The notes beneath the pieces were generated by a model. It saw only the letters and a program-made list of their open reading frames with translations, was not told the origin of the DNA and ran no database searches. A stretch of 64,000 bases of DNA from Siphlonurus alternatus (taxonomy: Eukaryota > Arthropoda > Insecta > Ephemeroptera > Siphlonuridae), in the NCBI GenBank assembly GCA_949825025.1, contig OX463780.1, positions 47,079,280 to 47,143,279 on the forward strand. Reading direction: 5' to 3'. Made by a program: the position numbers and the translations under genes. Positions within the stretch are counted from its first letter, which is position 1. Every line of letters starts with the position of its first letter. This document shows positions 22,559-34,530 of the stretch, piece by piece.

Positions 22559-23191
22559 ATGGAAGAAATAACTGAAGGTGACACCAAAGTGATTTCTGAA
22601 AACAACGTTACAATAAGTATCGCTATAAACCGTGGAACATTACGTATAACTGGAAATCAATGTAAGATTACTATATTCTATAATCTGGGTACTATAATAT
22701 ACTCAGGTAATGATGGTTATTTAAAAATTAATCCATCGAAAGAAATCAAGAATACAGAAAAAGTGAAAGGTAAAATTATTGTTACATCTACTAATTTGGA
22801 GATGATTATTGGTAATGATTGTTACAAACAAGTACTGAAGTTTGATGGTACTGGAGGTTTGTTACGTCTGAAAAAGTCTGTTCACCTCCTCACTGGAAAA
22901 TTTGGAATGAAGATCAAGGAAGGACGTCTCAAAAAGTTACGTGTCAAGTCAGTGCCAAAACCGAACGTTGTACTGCTGGATTTCGTGCCAAAGCCGACCG
23001 TTGTACTGCCGGATTTCGTGCCAAAACCGAACGTTGTACTGTCGGATTTCGTGCCAAAACCGACCGTTGTACTGCCGGATTTCGTGCCAAAACCGATCAT
23101 TGAACTGCCGGACTTGGTGCCCAAGATGGAACCATCGAGGTGCAGTGTGGTGCTCACCGGGTGCCGTGGTATCAACATCCAATTTGTTTGA
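22559..23191 (+). CDS. 210-residue uncharacterised protein with 11-residue VPKP repeats
   Basis: The ATG at 22559 has G at -3 and G at +4, a good animal start context; the open frame extends 16 codons further up but without another ATG. Residues ~8-110 alternate short beta-type strands with glycine/asparagine turns (TISIAINRGTLRITGN, KITIFYNLGTIIYSGNDG, IIVTSTNLEMIIGND), a pattern like a parallel beta-helix or DUF3060-like fold; that is inference from pattern. Residues ~111-131 are basic (KFGMKIKEGRLKKLRVK). Residues 132-186 are five 11-residue repeats, VPKPxVVLxDF, ending in a last VPK. The C-terminus is short and has two cysteines. No signal peptide or membrane segment is evident. The ORF is uninterrupted to TGA at 23189-23191. 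AATAAA lies ~290 bases downstream. I do not recognise the family. Confidence 0.7.
   Translation: MEEITEGDTKVISENNVTISIAINRGTLRITGNQCKITIFYNLGTIIYSGNDGYLKINPSKEIKNTEKVKGKIIVTSTNLEMIIGNDCYKQVLKFDGTGGLLRLKKSVHLLTGKFGMKIKEGRLKKLRVKSVPKPNVVLLDFVPKPTVVLPDFVPKPNVVLSDFVPKPTVVLPDFVPKPIIELPDLVPKMEPSRCSVVLTGCRGINIQFV
22952..23125 (+). repeat. Five tandem 33-bp coding repeats
   Basis: Units begin at 22952, 22985, 23018, 23051 and 23084, then a partial unit to 23125. The frame is kept and most differences fall at a few codons (N/T at position 5; L, P or S at position 9). Units 2 and 4 encode identical peptides, as expected from unequal exchange. Confidence 0.95.
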
Positions 23192-23479
23192 TGATGTAAC
23201 ATGTGAAGCTAGCGTACGTCCAACATCTTGAAGTACGCACAGTAATTATATTAATGTAATGTTACTAATATAATACCAAAGAACAGACGCTTAAAAACGT
23301 TGAACCCGAATTTATGTTTTTTATTTTGCTATTTATAACCAGCATGTATTGTGATATTTTGTTAATTTATTCTTTAATTTTATCAGTATTATTTTTAGTG
23401 CTAAAAACACGCTTATTTTAATTTACTTAATGAATTGTTATAACGACTACCTCTTTTAATTTATTTATGTAGATGGAGA

Positions 23480-23485
23480 AATAAA
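23480..23485 (+). promoter_or_regulatory. Poly(A) signal AATAAA
   Basis: Canonical hexamer 289 bases after the stop codon of the 22559 frame, in A-rich DNA. Such hexamers are common at this base composition. Confidence 0.35.
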
Positions 23486-23607
23486 AAAAATAATTGGAAA
23501 TAGATTGTTTACTTTGTATGATCTGATTTTTTTTTATTTGAAAACTTTCTTTCCTTAAAATTTTTAATACAATCTCGTTTTAAAAGTTTTTTATTATAGG
23601 TATTATT

Positions 23608-23742
23608 TCATTTACTTATAATAATATACTTAATAATTTTGATTATAAGCAGGTACACTCTTTTTGGAGGAATAAAGAGTGTACTTGCTTTTTCTAACTG
23701 GTCAATCAAAATTATTAAGTATATTATTATAAGTAAATTTGA

Positions 23743-23825
<83 letters not shown>

Positions 23826-23896
23826 ACAAATAAATTTACTTAATAATTTTGATTGACCAGTTAGAAAAAGCAAGTACACTCTTTATTCCTCCAAAA
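23608..23896. repeat. Hairpin plus third inverted half-copy around a TAAA array
   Basis: 23608-23738 is a palindrome: ATTTACTTATAATAATATAC leads to a stem-centre with AAGAGTGTAC and mirrors back. After the (TAAA)n array, 23836-23896 carries the reverse complement of the hairpin's second half (TTGATTGACCAGTTAG, then AAAAAGCAAGTACACTC). So three half-units alternate in orientation around a microsatellite. Confidence 0.85.
23742..23834. repeat. (TAAA)n microsatellite
   Basis: About 23 units, almost uninterrupted; it creates a spurious IYLF-repeat frame on the minus strand. Confidence 0.97.
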
Positions 23897-24242
23897 ATGA
23901 AAACGGAATAGATGAATTAAATTAAATGCTCATAGATAATTTTAATTTGTTTGTGATTGGTGACCAAAAAAGATAATTTCATTCACTTTGTTCAGTCACC
24001 CAAAAGTTTTGTTTTGCATTTAAACCTAGATAAATTACTTTTATACATAAGAAATATATGTAATCAGAAATTGGAAGCCTTAATAGGTTAAGCCTTAATA
24101 AGTATAACAATATTTTTAACATGGGTGTATTTTGGATAAATTTCTATGCAGATGAAAGTAACTGATCATGATAGATTATCACTCGATAATAAATTTAATA
24201 TTCTGCTATTCACGATGTTTAAATTAAACTAAAAATTGATAA
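23897..24242. other. AT-rich spacer
   Basis: No gene or repeat recognised. Confidence 0.4.
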
Positions 24243-24597
24243 TTAAGGGTAAGGTAACGCCACCAATGTTAAAAAAAATCCCTCACACAAAAATTCTGAA
24301 AAAAATTTAAAATGTTCTCCTCTACACCCCCTATCAGTAGGTAAAATATCAGGTATACAAATACGATCTAGTTTTTGAGTTATGAATTTTTAAAGTTGGC
24401 TAATTTAACATGGAGAAATGGAATTCCCATGTTAAATTAGTCAACTTTAAAAATTCATAACTCAAAAACTAGATCGTATTTGTATACCTGATATTTTACC
24501 TACTGATAGGGGATGTAGAGGAGAACATTTTAAATATTTTTCAGAATTTTTGTGTGAGGGACTTTTTTTAACATTGGTGGCGTTACCTTACCCTTAA
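24243..24597. mobile_element. TTAA-bounded MITE family A, copy 2 (best preserved)
   Basis: Starts TTAAGGGTAAGGTAACGCCA and ends with the inverse. The arms are almost perfectly complementary over ~170 bases each (AATGTTCTCCTCTACACCCC, GGTATACAAATACGATCTAG and so on), meeting near 24420 at an ATGGAATTCCCAT centre. It has no coding capacity. TTAA at both ends fits a TTAA target duplication. Confidence 0.9.
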
Positions 24598-25806
24598 ACA
24601 TTAAACTTTTCAATTTTTTCATAAAAATCATATACGTACAATATTTACGAAACGAACATTTTAAACGTTATATAGTAAAGAATACCCTGGTAATATACTG
24701 AATATCAAATATTTATAGAAATGAAGATACTGAAGACGAGACAAATGAGTCAAAAAGTACATTGAATTTATATTTCATTAAGTTTTAAATAAAAAAAAAA
24801 GAAGGATCTAGCTAAATTGAATTTTTGTTAATCACTAAATTTAAGTATTTAAGTAAAATAAAAAAGAGAGAGACAATGTATAAAATTTTGCAAGAATTGC
24901 ATAGTTTTAAATGCGTTTATTCATAAAGCAGACATGTTATACTGTATGTAAGATCTGTTAGTTAAAAATATACTGTAATTACCCCAAAAGTTGAGAAGCT
25001 CGTACCGGGGAACGCCAATTATATTTCTCTTTATTTTATAATGCAATAAATATATATTGAAGCGCGGTATTAAATTTCTGATAATAATTTATAACGTAAG
25101 ATATTAATTACATAACTTGATTAGTAGAATCTCTGTTATGGTTCGATCTTGGGGGTTAATTATTACATCAGGAAGTTAATTGCCACGCCTTTTAATGAAA
25201 AGTAGGCGGAGCAAAAAATATAATTCCTTGTTTTCTGTCGTGTGATTGAGAGTTGAGAAGGGGGTGGAGAGGAAGTGAGGAGGAGAATAAACTTTTTTAG
25301 TAGATTCGACTTCAGTTCAACACGTATTTCTATGAGTTACGTCACTTAGCGCGACTCTTTTCCTAGCAAAGTAATTACAGTAATGTCTCTTTGAGAGCAT
25401 TCGTACCGACGTCTGCACTGCAGCCTCATTTCGAATTTGTTCTTTTTATCGTGATTGGTTTTCTTTTATAAATAATTTCTAACTTTAAGGTACAAATTAA
25501 TCATAATTAACTTCTGATTAGAGTTATAAATTTTCATTATATATATAAATATGCAGCTTATGAATTCACCTTATTTTTAACTTACCAGCTTATTCTTTAC
25601 GTGCAACCATATTTCAAAATTCTACACCTAAAATTTGCACAGACTTGATATGAATTATAGACCAGTCCATACAGAGTCCTGCATCAAGTTATGCTATTAA
25701 TATTATGTAGAAAAATTAATTTTCTCGGGATCACATACACCCTGAGATAATTTTTAGTAATATTTATTTTTTTAAATTATTTATTGTTGTGTATAACCGG
25801 GACTTG
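24598..25806. other. AT-rich spacer with one GC-richer patch
   Basis: 25190-25450 is purine-rich then mixed, with GTTACGTCAC near 25337, possibly regulatory. The minus strand has a good donor-like CTG|GTAAGTTA at about 25580, but no coding frame precedes it. Confidence 0.4.
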
Positions 25807-25915
25807 ATTAATGTCATCTTCCAAGCATTCATTGCCGACCATCCTGACTGAGGTTTCCATGTTTCTCTCATTCTAACTTGGCAAATGTTGGGATAAATTG
25901 CTAATTCATAGCTGC
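25807..25915 (+). mobile_element. SINE-derived module, plus orientation
   Basis: Contains ATTGCCGACCATCCTGACTG, AGGTTTCCATGTTTCTCTCA and GGCAAATGTTGGGATAAATTG. The same arrangement as the minus-strand copies at 7826 and 21828, including the upstream GTCATCTTCC-like block. Confidence 0.6.
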
Positions 25916-26672
25916 CTCATTTTGGAAAGGCAACCCTAATTGTGGTCCACAAAGATCCGGAAAGTTCAATTAAATAAATAGTGAAGTATATAGTGAATAT
26001 GCATGCAGTTTTGGGTTCCGTTAAGTTTTTTTTTATCAATTATTTGCTACCTTTTACATTTAAAGAGAAAAACTTAATATTCTTTAAACTAAGGTTTATT
26101 TTATAATTTATACATATAGGCTTCATCAAGAATAATTCAAGTTTTTAAAACACCATTAGGTATACCATATAATAATTACCATCAAAAGAACAAAACACAA
26201 AGAACTTCACATTTATGCTGCTATATGGAAATTTGTGTAGCAAGAATTATTAATATTATTTTTATCCGTAATTAAATATACAATACACCTAAATATGTTA
26301 TTACAAGTATTTTTTAACATTACGTGACGTGAAGTGTATGATATTTTTTTTTTCAATACAATATTCAATACAGTCAAGTAATATTGTGCTTATTTTTCCT
26401 TCTTTGTTCTTTACGTCTAGAATTTTCATTTTTTTCTTTGTCAAAGGAATTTTTTCACAGAAAAATGTTGAATAAATATATAACCATGACTACAAACAAA
26501 AGAGAAACGAGAAAATTTTTGATTACATAGATCAAAGTATTGGTATATCAACAACGTATTTTCCTCCAATAGCTCATTATTCCTCATATAGAGTTTAATC
26601 ATAAACCATGCCATGTATATAAACGTAATGACACACTTGAAATGACAACACTGACGAATACAGTTCACGTCT
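25916..26672. other. AT-rich spacer
   Basis: No gene recognised. Confidence 0.4.
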
Positions 26673-26905
26673 CTCACTCACTCACTCACTCACTCACTCA
26701 CTCACTCACTCACTCACTCACTCACTCACTCACTCACTCACTCACTCACTCACTCACTCACTCACTCACTCACTCACTCACTCACTCACTCACTCACTCA
26801 CTCACTCACTCACTCACTCACTCACTCACTCACTCACTCACTCACTCACTCACTCACTCACTCACTCACTCACTCACTCACTCACTCACTCACTCACTCA
26901 CTCAC

Positions 26906-26910
<5 letters not shown>
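26673..26910. repeat. (TCAC)n microsatellite, about 60 units
   Basis: About 238 bases of uninterrupted TCAC; the 'SLTH' repeat frame across it is an artefact. Confidence 0.98.

Positions 26911-26967
<57 letters not shown>
26911..26967. repeat. (TC)n microsatellite abutting the TCAC array
   Basis: About 28 CT units directly continue the TCAC array, giving a 295-base pyrimidine-rich compound repeat. Confidence 0.98.
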
Positions 26968-26972
<5 letters not shown>

Positions 26973-27128
26973 TTAATATGTAAAATAATTTTTTCTTTTA
27001 GACCGAGAGATCGAATAGGATGCTACAGCAGTAATAAATACGAACACCATATTTAGAGAACGAGAGACAAAAACAATGCAAACAAATAATCAAAGTTTTG
27101 ATTCGGTGATCGAATTAAATATTTTATG
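26968..27128. other. Spacer
   Basis: Nothing recognised. Confidence 0.4.
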
Positions 27129-27259
27129 TTAAGATGGTATTACACGATACAATTTTGCATACACATTTTCCTTACAAGAAAACGTTAACTTCATTTATTT
27201 GTATTGAGATGGTGGAAAAATTGTATGCAAAAATTGTATCATGTAATACGCCAGGCTTT
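27129..27259. mobile_element. MITE family L, copy 1
   Basis: Left end GGTATTACACGATACAATTT, mirrored by AAATTGTATCATGTAATACG, with TTTTCCTTACAAGAAAAC inside. The same arms occur at 34388 and 44341. About 130 bases, non-coding. Confidence 0.8.
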
Positions 27260-29339
27260 AGCATCATTATGTATCAGATTATTTAAGTATGGATATTAAA
27301 TGCGTAGTGTAGACATAGATATTTCATGTTGGGTATCTGAGGCTTATCTTGTGAAGCGCCGCGGAAACGATTACCTTTGTGTCGGAAATAGACAAAAATG
27401 GTTTTATCTCAACATCATGTAAATGAGCAGAGCTGGCAAGGCAGTAGCTTATTCCGTGCCGCAGTCTGCAACCCTAATATGTTTACCTACCAATGAATAC
27501 CTAAACCTCTTCTGTTGGTTTTAGTAGGAAAAAACCCTTCAAGGCATAGTCACAAAATTGCGCTTGTACGTAGATTAGATGAGTAAAAAAAAAAAAAGAG
27601 TAAAGAAAGATTGAAAAATAGATGGAGAAAATTTACAAGTTTTTATAAAAAATGTTTTTTTAGGATGATAAAAAAAGTGTCAATGATAAAAAAATAACAA
27701 TTTTAAAAAAATGGACATCGGCAATTGTGAATTATTTTAAAAAATAGAATTTTTTATATATCAATGCATAAATAAAATAATACTGTAGTTTATTTTTAAC
27801 TCAATTTAAAATAAAAACATTTAAATTTAAATTGCAAATATTTATTTAAAGTTTTGTTATAATACCTGTCCTATTTATTTAAAAATTGTTATAACTTTTA
27901 AATATATTAACATGTAGAACAAAAAGCTATTAAAAGTAAAACACAATAAATTTGAGATTCATTGAATTTTTATTACATTACAACATCAATTATACGTCGA
28001 GAGAATATAGCCACGCTTTAATGGACAATAATATTAGATTAGCATGTATAATAATTTATGACAATATTATTAGCAAAGCGTGGGTTATTTTTAGACTAAC
28101 TTCGTTATTTTTATATAATTATTTATGAACGGTAAATTTTAAAAAAATGGCAACCCAACGTGTTAATATTCATAACTTAATTATAAATATTGTAATTAAA
28201 ATAACTATAATGTCCAACATTCGTTATTCAATATTCTTATTTTGATTTTTAATAATTATTCTGCAGGTTAGACCATATTTATATAGCGGTATGTATTAAA
28301 CAAAATAATAGTCTTGTTTTTATTCTCGAAAAAAATGCTGTGTTTCTTAATTTTACTATATAGAGTGGGGTTGAATATTTTTTTTTTCCAAAATTTAAAC
28401 GTTTAAATCACACAATTAATCGAGTAAAGCAGCTATTTTTTTTTTATTTTTTTTTATGAAAAAAAAAACAGATATTTTTTGAATTTTTTATATTGTATTT
28501 CTAATAAGATAATTTTTTTAAATAAGTTTTGTTAAAGGCGGTAGCATGAGCAACGCAATCAGTCTACTTTACAGGGGCTGAGTGAAACCATGCGCGCGCA
28601 GCCCGTCATTCTGCGGTGGAAGCGGTAGAGAACTCTGCATGCAGGCAAAATATTAAAAAAAAAAAAATACATTATAAATTATTTAAAATGAAAATAAAAA
28701 ATGTGAGATAAACAAACTGTTTAAAATAAAATTTACAAACTTTTGCTCACCTCAGAATTTAGAAACTTTTCTTTGTATATTTTTAAATATATTTTTTAAT
28801 ATTTTGTCCTATGCTTATACATTGCGTAGCTCCACCAGGCCACCATCGACGACTGGCGGACAACTGTTGAAACTCCCCATCCGACGTCACACTGACGTCA
28901 CACGCAAGCGCCTAATACAAAATTATCCATGCTTGTGATGTAAAAAAATCCTATGGGGGTGTATGGTTGTCAAAACAATAGTGAGTGGTATTATATATGC
29001 GGGAAATGAGTTCATTACGTTAGAGACATACAAATCAGTTGTCAATATTCTTTTTATGCTCTATTAATTTATTTAATGAAACTGTTTGTTCATTAATATA
29101 TGTATAATTGTAATTTGTAATGTTGACAATTAAATGTCATGTCACATTATCAAACAAAATGCTGAGAGTATCACATCATGCAGAGATTCGTAGATTGCTA
29201 GCTGCAAATAACAAAGATTTCTTTTTGTTTCTGAGAACTTCGAAGGAAAAGGAAAAATTATAAAGGTGGACCCGAGAGTTTTTAACCAAAAAAATTGTAC
29301 GCGGGGAAAAAATATATAGGAAAACGTAAACTTTTCGCA
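27260..29339. other. AT-rich spacer with GC-richer patches
   Basis: Patches at 27340-27480, 28550-28640 and 28830-28920 (the last with TGACGTCA at 28893-28900) lack open frames with splice support. A 75-base imperfect inverted repeat with CCACGCTTT arms lies at 28012-28086. Confidence 0.4.
28012..28086. repeat. Short imperfect inverted repeat
   Basis: CCACGCTTTAATGGACAATA at the left pairs with AATATTATTAGCAAAGCGTGG at the right around an AT-rich loop. Confidence 0.55.
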
Positions 29340-29490
29340 CGGAAAACCCCTTAGAATCCTTGGACCAATCAGGGACCTCTGGGCGTGGCTTGTGTTTTTT
29401 GTCAAAAGTCCCCAGCCGGAAAATTATCAATTTTTGACGTGTTACTTCCGGACAGCGCGACATTTTGGCGTTGGCTAAATCAACGACACT
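29340..29490. promoter_or_regulatory. Promoter-like island: CCAAT box, GC/CACC box, ETS site
   Basis: GGACCAATCAGGG (CCAAT at 29365), CTGGGCGTGGCTT (KLF/Sp-type box at 29381) and ACTTCCGG (ETS-type at 29444), followed by GACAGCGCGACATTTTGGCG, sit in a GC-rich island. This is the usual content of an animal proximal promoter. No adjacent exon can be assigned on either strand, so function is inference. Confidence 0.35.
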
Positions 29491-30961
29491 AAATATGAAT
29501 GTTGAGAAATCATTATAGATTAATATTTTTTGAATCGCTCCTAATTGCTCCTAAGTGATAAATTTTATTGACTAAATTCAAGTTATTATTTATTTAGCAA
29601 CAGTTACAGGATCAAGACACTAAATATAATTAAGTCAACAATACAGCATGCATTAAAAAATTCTTAATTAAAAATAGAACATAGTAAAGATCCTGCACAA
29701 TGCGTAGTAAAAAGTTTAAAACAAAAGCATGATTTATGAACGAAATTGACATAACGATGAGTTGAATTATGTCGATGATCTAGATACAGATTTGTTGTTA
29801 GCGATTTTGTATTCTCATACGAAACACAAACTAGTTAACTGTTTAGTTAAAATAGACATGATTTCATTAATTGCGGTTAGCTAAAGATAAGAATGTTATA
29901 GTAATTAGTAGTATACAGGAAATATGAGGTATTGACGTAATATGTAGTAATTTTGATACTCCATACCAGAAGCTGGTAACCGGAAGTGCAATATTTTACG
30001 TTTTTCCCCAATTCAAATTTGAAACTGAACTCACTGACCTACCATAACCTTCATTGGAGACTCAATGAATAAGACTATGGGCCTACTCTTGTAACAAACT
30101 TCTAATTTTTTTTAAATTAAGTAAATGAAGTGAGGTCAAAAACCTTGTGCTAATCTTGTTTAAAAATGACAACTTAAACAAAATAACCGAACAATATTAT
30201 TATAGTTGAACTGCAGTGTTGAAGTAAATATAAATAATAAAAAACGCCTACACGTCATTCATAATTCATAGGGTAATAAATAATAGACAACGCCTTTTTT
30301 TTTAATACGTTTGTGTTCATGCTTAGAATGCAAATGTCGAATTGTCAATATAATTTTATAAAGGTTATTGCAATATTACTATTGTATCAATAAATCATCA
30401 TGTTTAATGAACTTTAATGTAATTATACCAACATAGCATTATTACATTAAATTTATTCACTGCTGACACAAATAGACTGGCAAAGGAAACAATGAAACAG
30501 GTACTATATTATATTAATAAATCATATGCAGTCGATGAATGACTTTATCAGAATTGAATAAATAATATAAATTATATGCATGCTGTATTTATTATACATT
30601 CATGTAGTTATGCTTTAATATTATAGCAGGTGCATTTCTATGTAGTTAATATACATAATTTTTCTGATTTTTAACTCACGTATTCTCTTTTTGTTGTTTT
30701 GAATATTGGATTGCAATCCTGCAATACAGTAATTTACTGATAACATTTTACAAATATAATTAAAAATTAGATATTTGTTTGTAAAACCTGACCAATATTC
30801 ATTTCTCTACTTTTCTCTTTTCACGAACTTTTATTCCTCAGTTCTGATTGTGAATTTTTGCCACGCAGTCTATATAATTATGAAGGCGTGGAGGCCGTGG
30901 AGAGAAGATCTTGAATGATTTTAAAAGAGCTAGACTGGTGCTCTTTTTACCTCCTCCAAAA
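29491..30961. other. AT-rich spacer
   Basis: No gene; mostly low-GC sequence with T runs near 30296. Confidence 0.4.
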
Positions 30962-31837
30962 TGGACTTACGGGGTGTCATTTTTTTACTGGCTTAATCAA
31001 AAGAGGAGGTCGAAAAATAACCCTTAGATTTTTTTGCGATTTTTTTTAGCACTGCATCATTCCTAGAATAGAGATTAAAAATGTCTCTTGACCTGGAGGC
31101 TCCATCCGCAACGCCTATGACGTTACTACATTCTTTGTTTCAACTATGTAACACTTGTAAAAAATTATTGCATTGTTGCTTGTTTATTAAAAATAATCAT
31201 TTGTTTCCATAGCAACGTGTTTGTTTAGAAACATTATATAGTTGACCCAAAGAATATAATGTCGTCATAGGCGTTGCGGATGGAGCCTCCAGGTCAAAGG
31301 ACATTTTTAATCTCCATTCTAGGCATGAAGAAAATAAGAAGGAGATAAATCATACGCAACGCCAATGCGTCGACGAATGTAATCGCTACAGCGCCATGCG
31401 GCAAATCTGGAACTATTTTAGGCTCTAGCGGCGTTGTCATCCGCTTCGCTGTGTCTTAACAAAAAAATTAACCACGCTTAAACTGTTGGTCCTAAAATTC
31501 TTAAAAAAATACTAGTTTATAAACAAATTCTTCATTTATTAGAAATTCAAGTGCATTTCGTTCTAAAATGAATATTGCCTGCGATATTTGCCTCCAAATA
31601 TGACAATGTTATTCTTACGAGGAGTCGAGCCTAAATTAGTTCCGAAAAGCGCCACGGCCGTTACACTTTTGCCGCAACCGACACAACGTTAATACCAGCT
31701 TGTTTGGGTTCCTTCCTTTTTCTTTCATGATTCTAGGTATGATGCAGTGCTTAAAAAAATCGCAAAAAAATCCAAGGGATATTTTTCGACCTCCTCTTTT
31801 GATTGAGCCAGTAAAAAAATGACACCCCGTAAGTCCA
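30962..31837. mobile_element. 876-bp palindromic element containing a second palindrome
   Basis: Outer arms of about 100 bases: TGGACTTACGGGGTGTCATT, then GGCTTAATCAAAAGAGGAGG, mirrored at the right end. Its ACTGGCTTAATC ends resemble the outer end of the B copy at 19159, so they are likely related. Just inside the left arm is a separate palindrome (31063-31322). The remaining 31323-31730 is GC-richer and unpaired, with no open frame of note. Confidence 0.8.
31063..31322. repeat. Inner 260-bp palindrome
   Basis: CTAGAATAGAGATTAAAAAT, then CCTGGAGGCTCCATCCGCAA and CGCCTATGACGTTA on the left, mirrored on the right with few changes. Nested asymmetrically inside the larger palindrome. Confidence 0.85.
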
Positions 31838-32630
31838 ATGCAAATCTGCAGCTCTGTATTAGTGGACTTTGAAACCGTTATTACTTAAAAAAATAATAAT
31901 GATAAAATAAAGTGAAGAAAGTGAACAGAAATTTCCGAACAGACCTATCCATATTATGATAGTCAAAAAAATTAATTCCTATATTTATTATTAAATTATG
32001 TCACCATCAATTTTTATTTAAACATTTTATTTTCAAATTTGCTATTTTTATGTCATTAAAATACAACGTTGACTATCATTGCACTACAAAAAACTAGCAT
32101 GTAACATATTTATATAAAAGAGAACGCTCTTTTTCTTTGCTTTTTTTATATTATGAAGATAAAACATTGTAAAAAAATATATATATAATATTTTTTTTTA
32201 TAGAGAAGAGTGTATTTAAATTCATAAAATCCATTAGAAAATCAGAAATATCGTTATATTGCAAAGCGCAATGACACGGATGCTATGAAGAAAATGACGT
32301 GAGATATAGAGAAATATATTGATGTATGTAAATTAGAATTATTCTGTAATGTCACATACACGATAGGGAATATTTCACAGCAGTCTATATAGCTTGTGTT
32401 ATTATAGCTTTGCTGCAAGTGCTGCCTGCCGCTTGCATATAAATATGGTTTATAGCTTGGGAATTGGCTTTTCAGATCAATTCAAAACATTGAACGTTTC
32501 AGACGGTGGATAAGATAAAACTAAATTTACATGAAAATTGAAACGTTCGATTATATGAACACGCGGTTGTAATGTATTCTTAGTACATGAGAGTTGTAAA
32601 TGTATTTAAGAGAATATCTTTTTCATAATG
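31838..32630. other. AT-rich spacer
   Basis: No gene recognised. Confidence 0.4.
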
Positions 32631-32900
32631 GACAACTTGCATTGCATTTTTTATAATTGTATAATATTTGAATATTAAGACCTGAATTTGTGCATTGTAT
32701 TTTTTTTTCACATTTTCTTAAACCTTCCAACTTCTTAAAATCGTATTGCAAAACGCTGTGACTTAATAGTTATGCAAATATTTAAACAAATAAAAAGGCG
32801 TTGAAGGACTATGACGTCACAGTGTTTTTAAGATGATTTTGATGGTTTAAAAATTTATGATCCATGAGCTGAGGTCCTCTATATTCATATACATATACAT
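32631..32900. mobile_element. Palindromic MITE family D, copy 3
   Basis: Begins GACAACTTGCATTGCATTTT. Inner arms ATTGCAAAACGCTGTGACTT and ATGACGTCACAGTGTTTTTA (TGACGTCA at 32812-32819). Ends GAGGTCCTCTATATTCATA. Confidence 0.75.
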
Positions 32901-34387
32901 TAAAAAAAAGTTTATTCAGATTGTTCATTGAAATTCATATTTATATTGAATCAATTGAAATAAAAAATTATAACTTCATGTATCAGTAACTTTAGTAATA
33001 AATTTTGTATATATGTAGTATGTGTTATGTTTGCATCTGCGTGTTATTTTATATATAGTATAGCAGAAATCATGGTGTATGAATGATTAATTAGATCTGA
33101 ATTTATACTGATATTGGTATGTGGTTATATGCCGTACTTCTCTATATATATATCAAACATACATTTCAATATTTATATACTTTTTTTTATATATATTCAT
33201 GAATAATTTTACCATAGTGTAACGTAATGTCATAAATTGTGGTAAAAGTAGTTATCGTGTTGGTTATGTTTTTTTTTTTTTTTTTTAATACATAACAATG
33301 AAATTTACTTCCATTTTGAATTTATTGTTGTATGTTCTAATATATATAGACTATTTGAATTAAAGTGTTTGCTATACCCTTGGATGTTGGACTGAGAATG
33401 TTACAAAAAATATAATATTAATAGCACATGCATATATAGAAGTCAAATTTAATAATAAACTAGCTTTATTAGCTTGTTAATAATTATGATTTTTAAAGGC
33501 AAACAAAAGCGAATTATTATAACTGAGTTATTTCTTCATACGTGTGCAGCCTCAATATTTTCATAATTATACGATTCTTAATAGTGACGCTGCTCTAATT
33601 ATTTGAAAAGTGAAGACATTAATTTTAAATCATATCTGTGAAAATTGTTTTATGTTATAGGCATGTTACATAATCATATACCCAAACTTATGGAAATACT
33701 TATGTATACTATATTGGATTCAATTAACAAAACGTCGGTTGATCATACCTAAACTTGCATTGAATTATACTATGTGGTATATAATATATAATGCATATTA
33801 TATACCATATAATCTAGTTTTTATTTCTTCAAAATTTTTAAATACCATGATAAAAAAGATCTCTATAAAATGCGCTGTGACGAAAATAAACATTATTATT
33901 TGATTCAATTTGAACAGCTGATGAAAGCTGATCTTGCAACTAAGCATTTACCGAGAAGTTCTTGAGAGCAGAAACATTGCGAAATAATTGCGATCGTTCG
34001 ATCTCTGATTGGCTACTTGAGTGGATATAACAGACGTATAACGAAATGTGCTGACTGAGCGAGCTGATTGAAATTTCTTCAACACACAAAAGTAGAAAAC
34101 CATGCTTTTAAAAAGTCAAACTGCTCGAGTTTTCTATTTAATTACTATAAAAAAGACGTTGGAAAATAATTGATATATTGAATCTTTCATTTCGAGAAAG
34201 TTTATTACAATATGCATGGAACAATCATGAACCGTAATTAACTAGTACTTTATATTTATATAAATTTAAAGCAAATAGAAATAAACAATAATGGAAGAAA
34301 TTATTTATAGTAAACACATAAAACATACAGAAATACACACCTCAATATGTTTGTAAACATTATTTATTTATTTAATTGTTATTTAAT
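32901..34387. other. AT-rich spacer
   Basis: No gene. It includes T runs (33269-33287) and an AT-rich hairpin at 33770-33810 (GGTATATAATA mirrored). Confidence 0.4.
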
Positions 34388-34530
34388 TGTATTATACGAT
34401 ACAATTTTTGCATACAATTTTTCCTTACAAGAAAATTTTATCCCCATACAAACAAATAGAGATGAAATTTTATTGTGAGGAAAAATTGTTTTCAATAATT
34501 AGAAAAATTGTATCATGTATAAATATCAGG
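34388..34530. mobile_element. MITE family L, copy 2 (diverged)
   Basis: GTATTATACGATACAATTTT and TTGTATCATGTATAAATAT form the ends; TTTTTCCTTACAAGAAAATT and TGTGAGGAAAAATTG match copies 1 and 3. Confidence 0.7.

Noticed and set aside
22882..23202. Minus-strand repeat frames antisense to the 22559 gene
   Set aside because: Shadow of the 33-bp repeats on the other strand; the plus frame has start context, stop and poly(A) signal.
23608..23829. Minus-strand frame with FIYL repeats
   Set aside because: Translation of the TAAA array.
26642..26983. 113-codon plus frame with SLTH repeats
   Set aside because: It is a direct translation of the TCAC and TC microsatellites; no start or splice support.
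33765..33812. AT-rich hairpin GGTATATAATA...TATTATATACC
   Set aside because: Short and of a composition that makes chance pairing likely.
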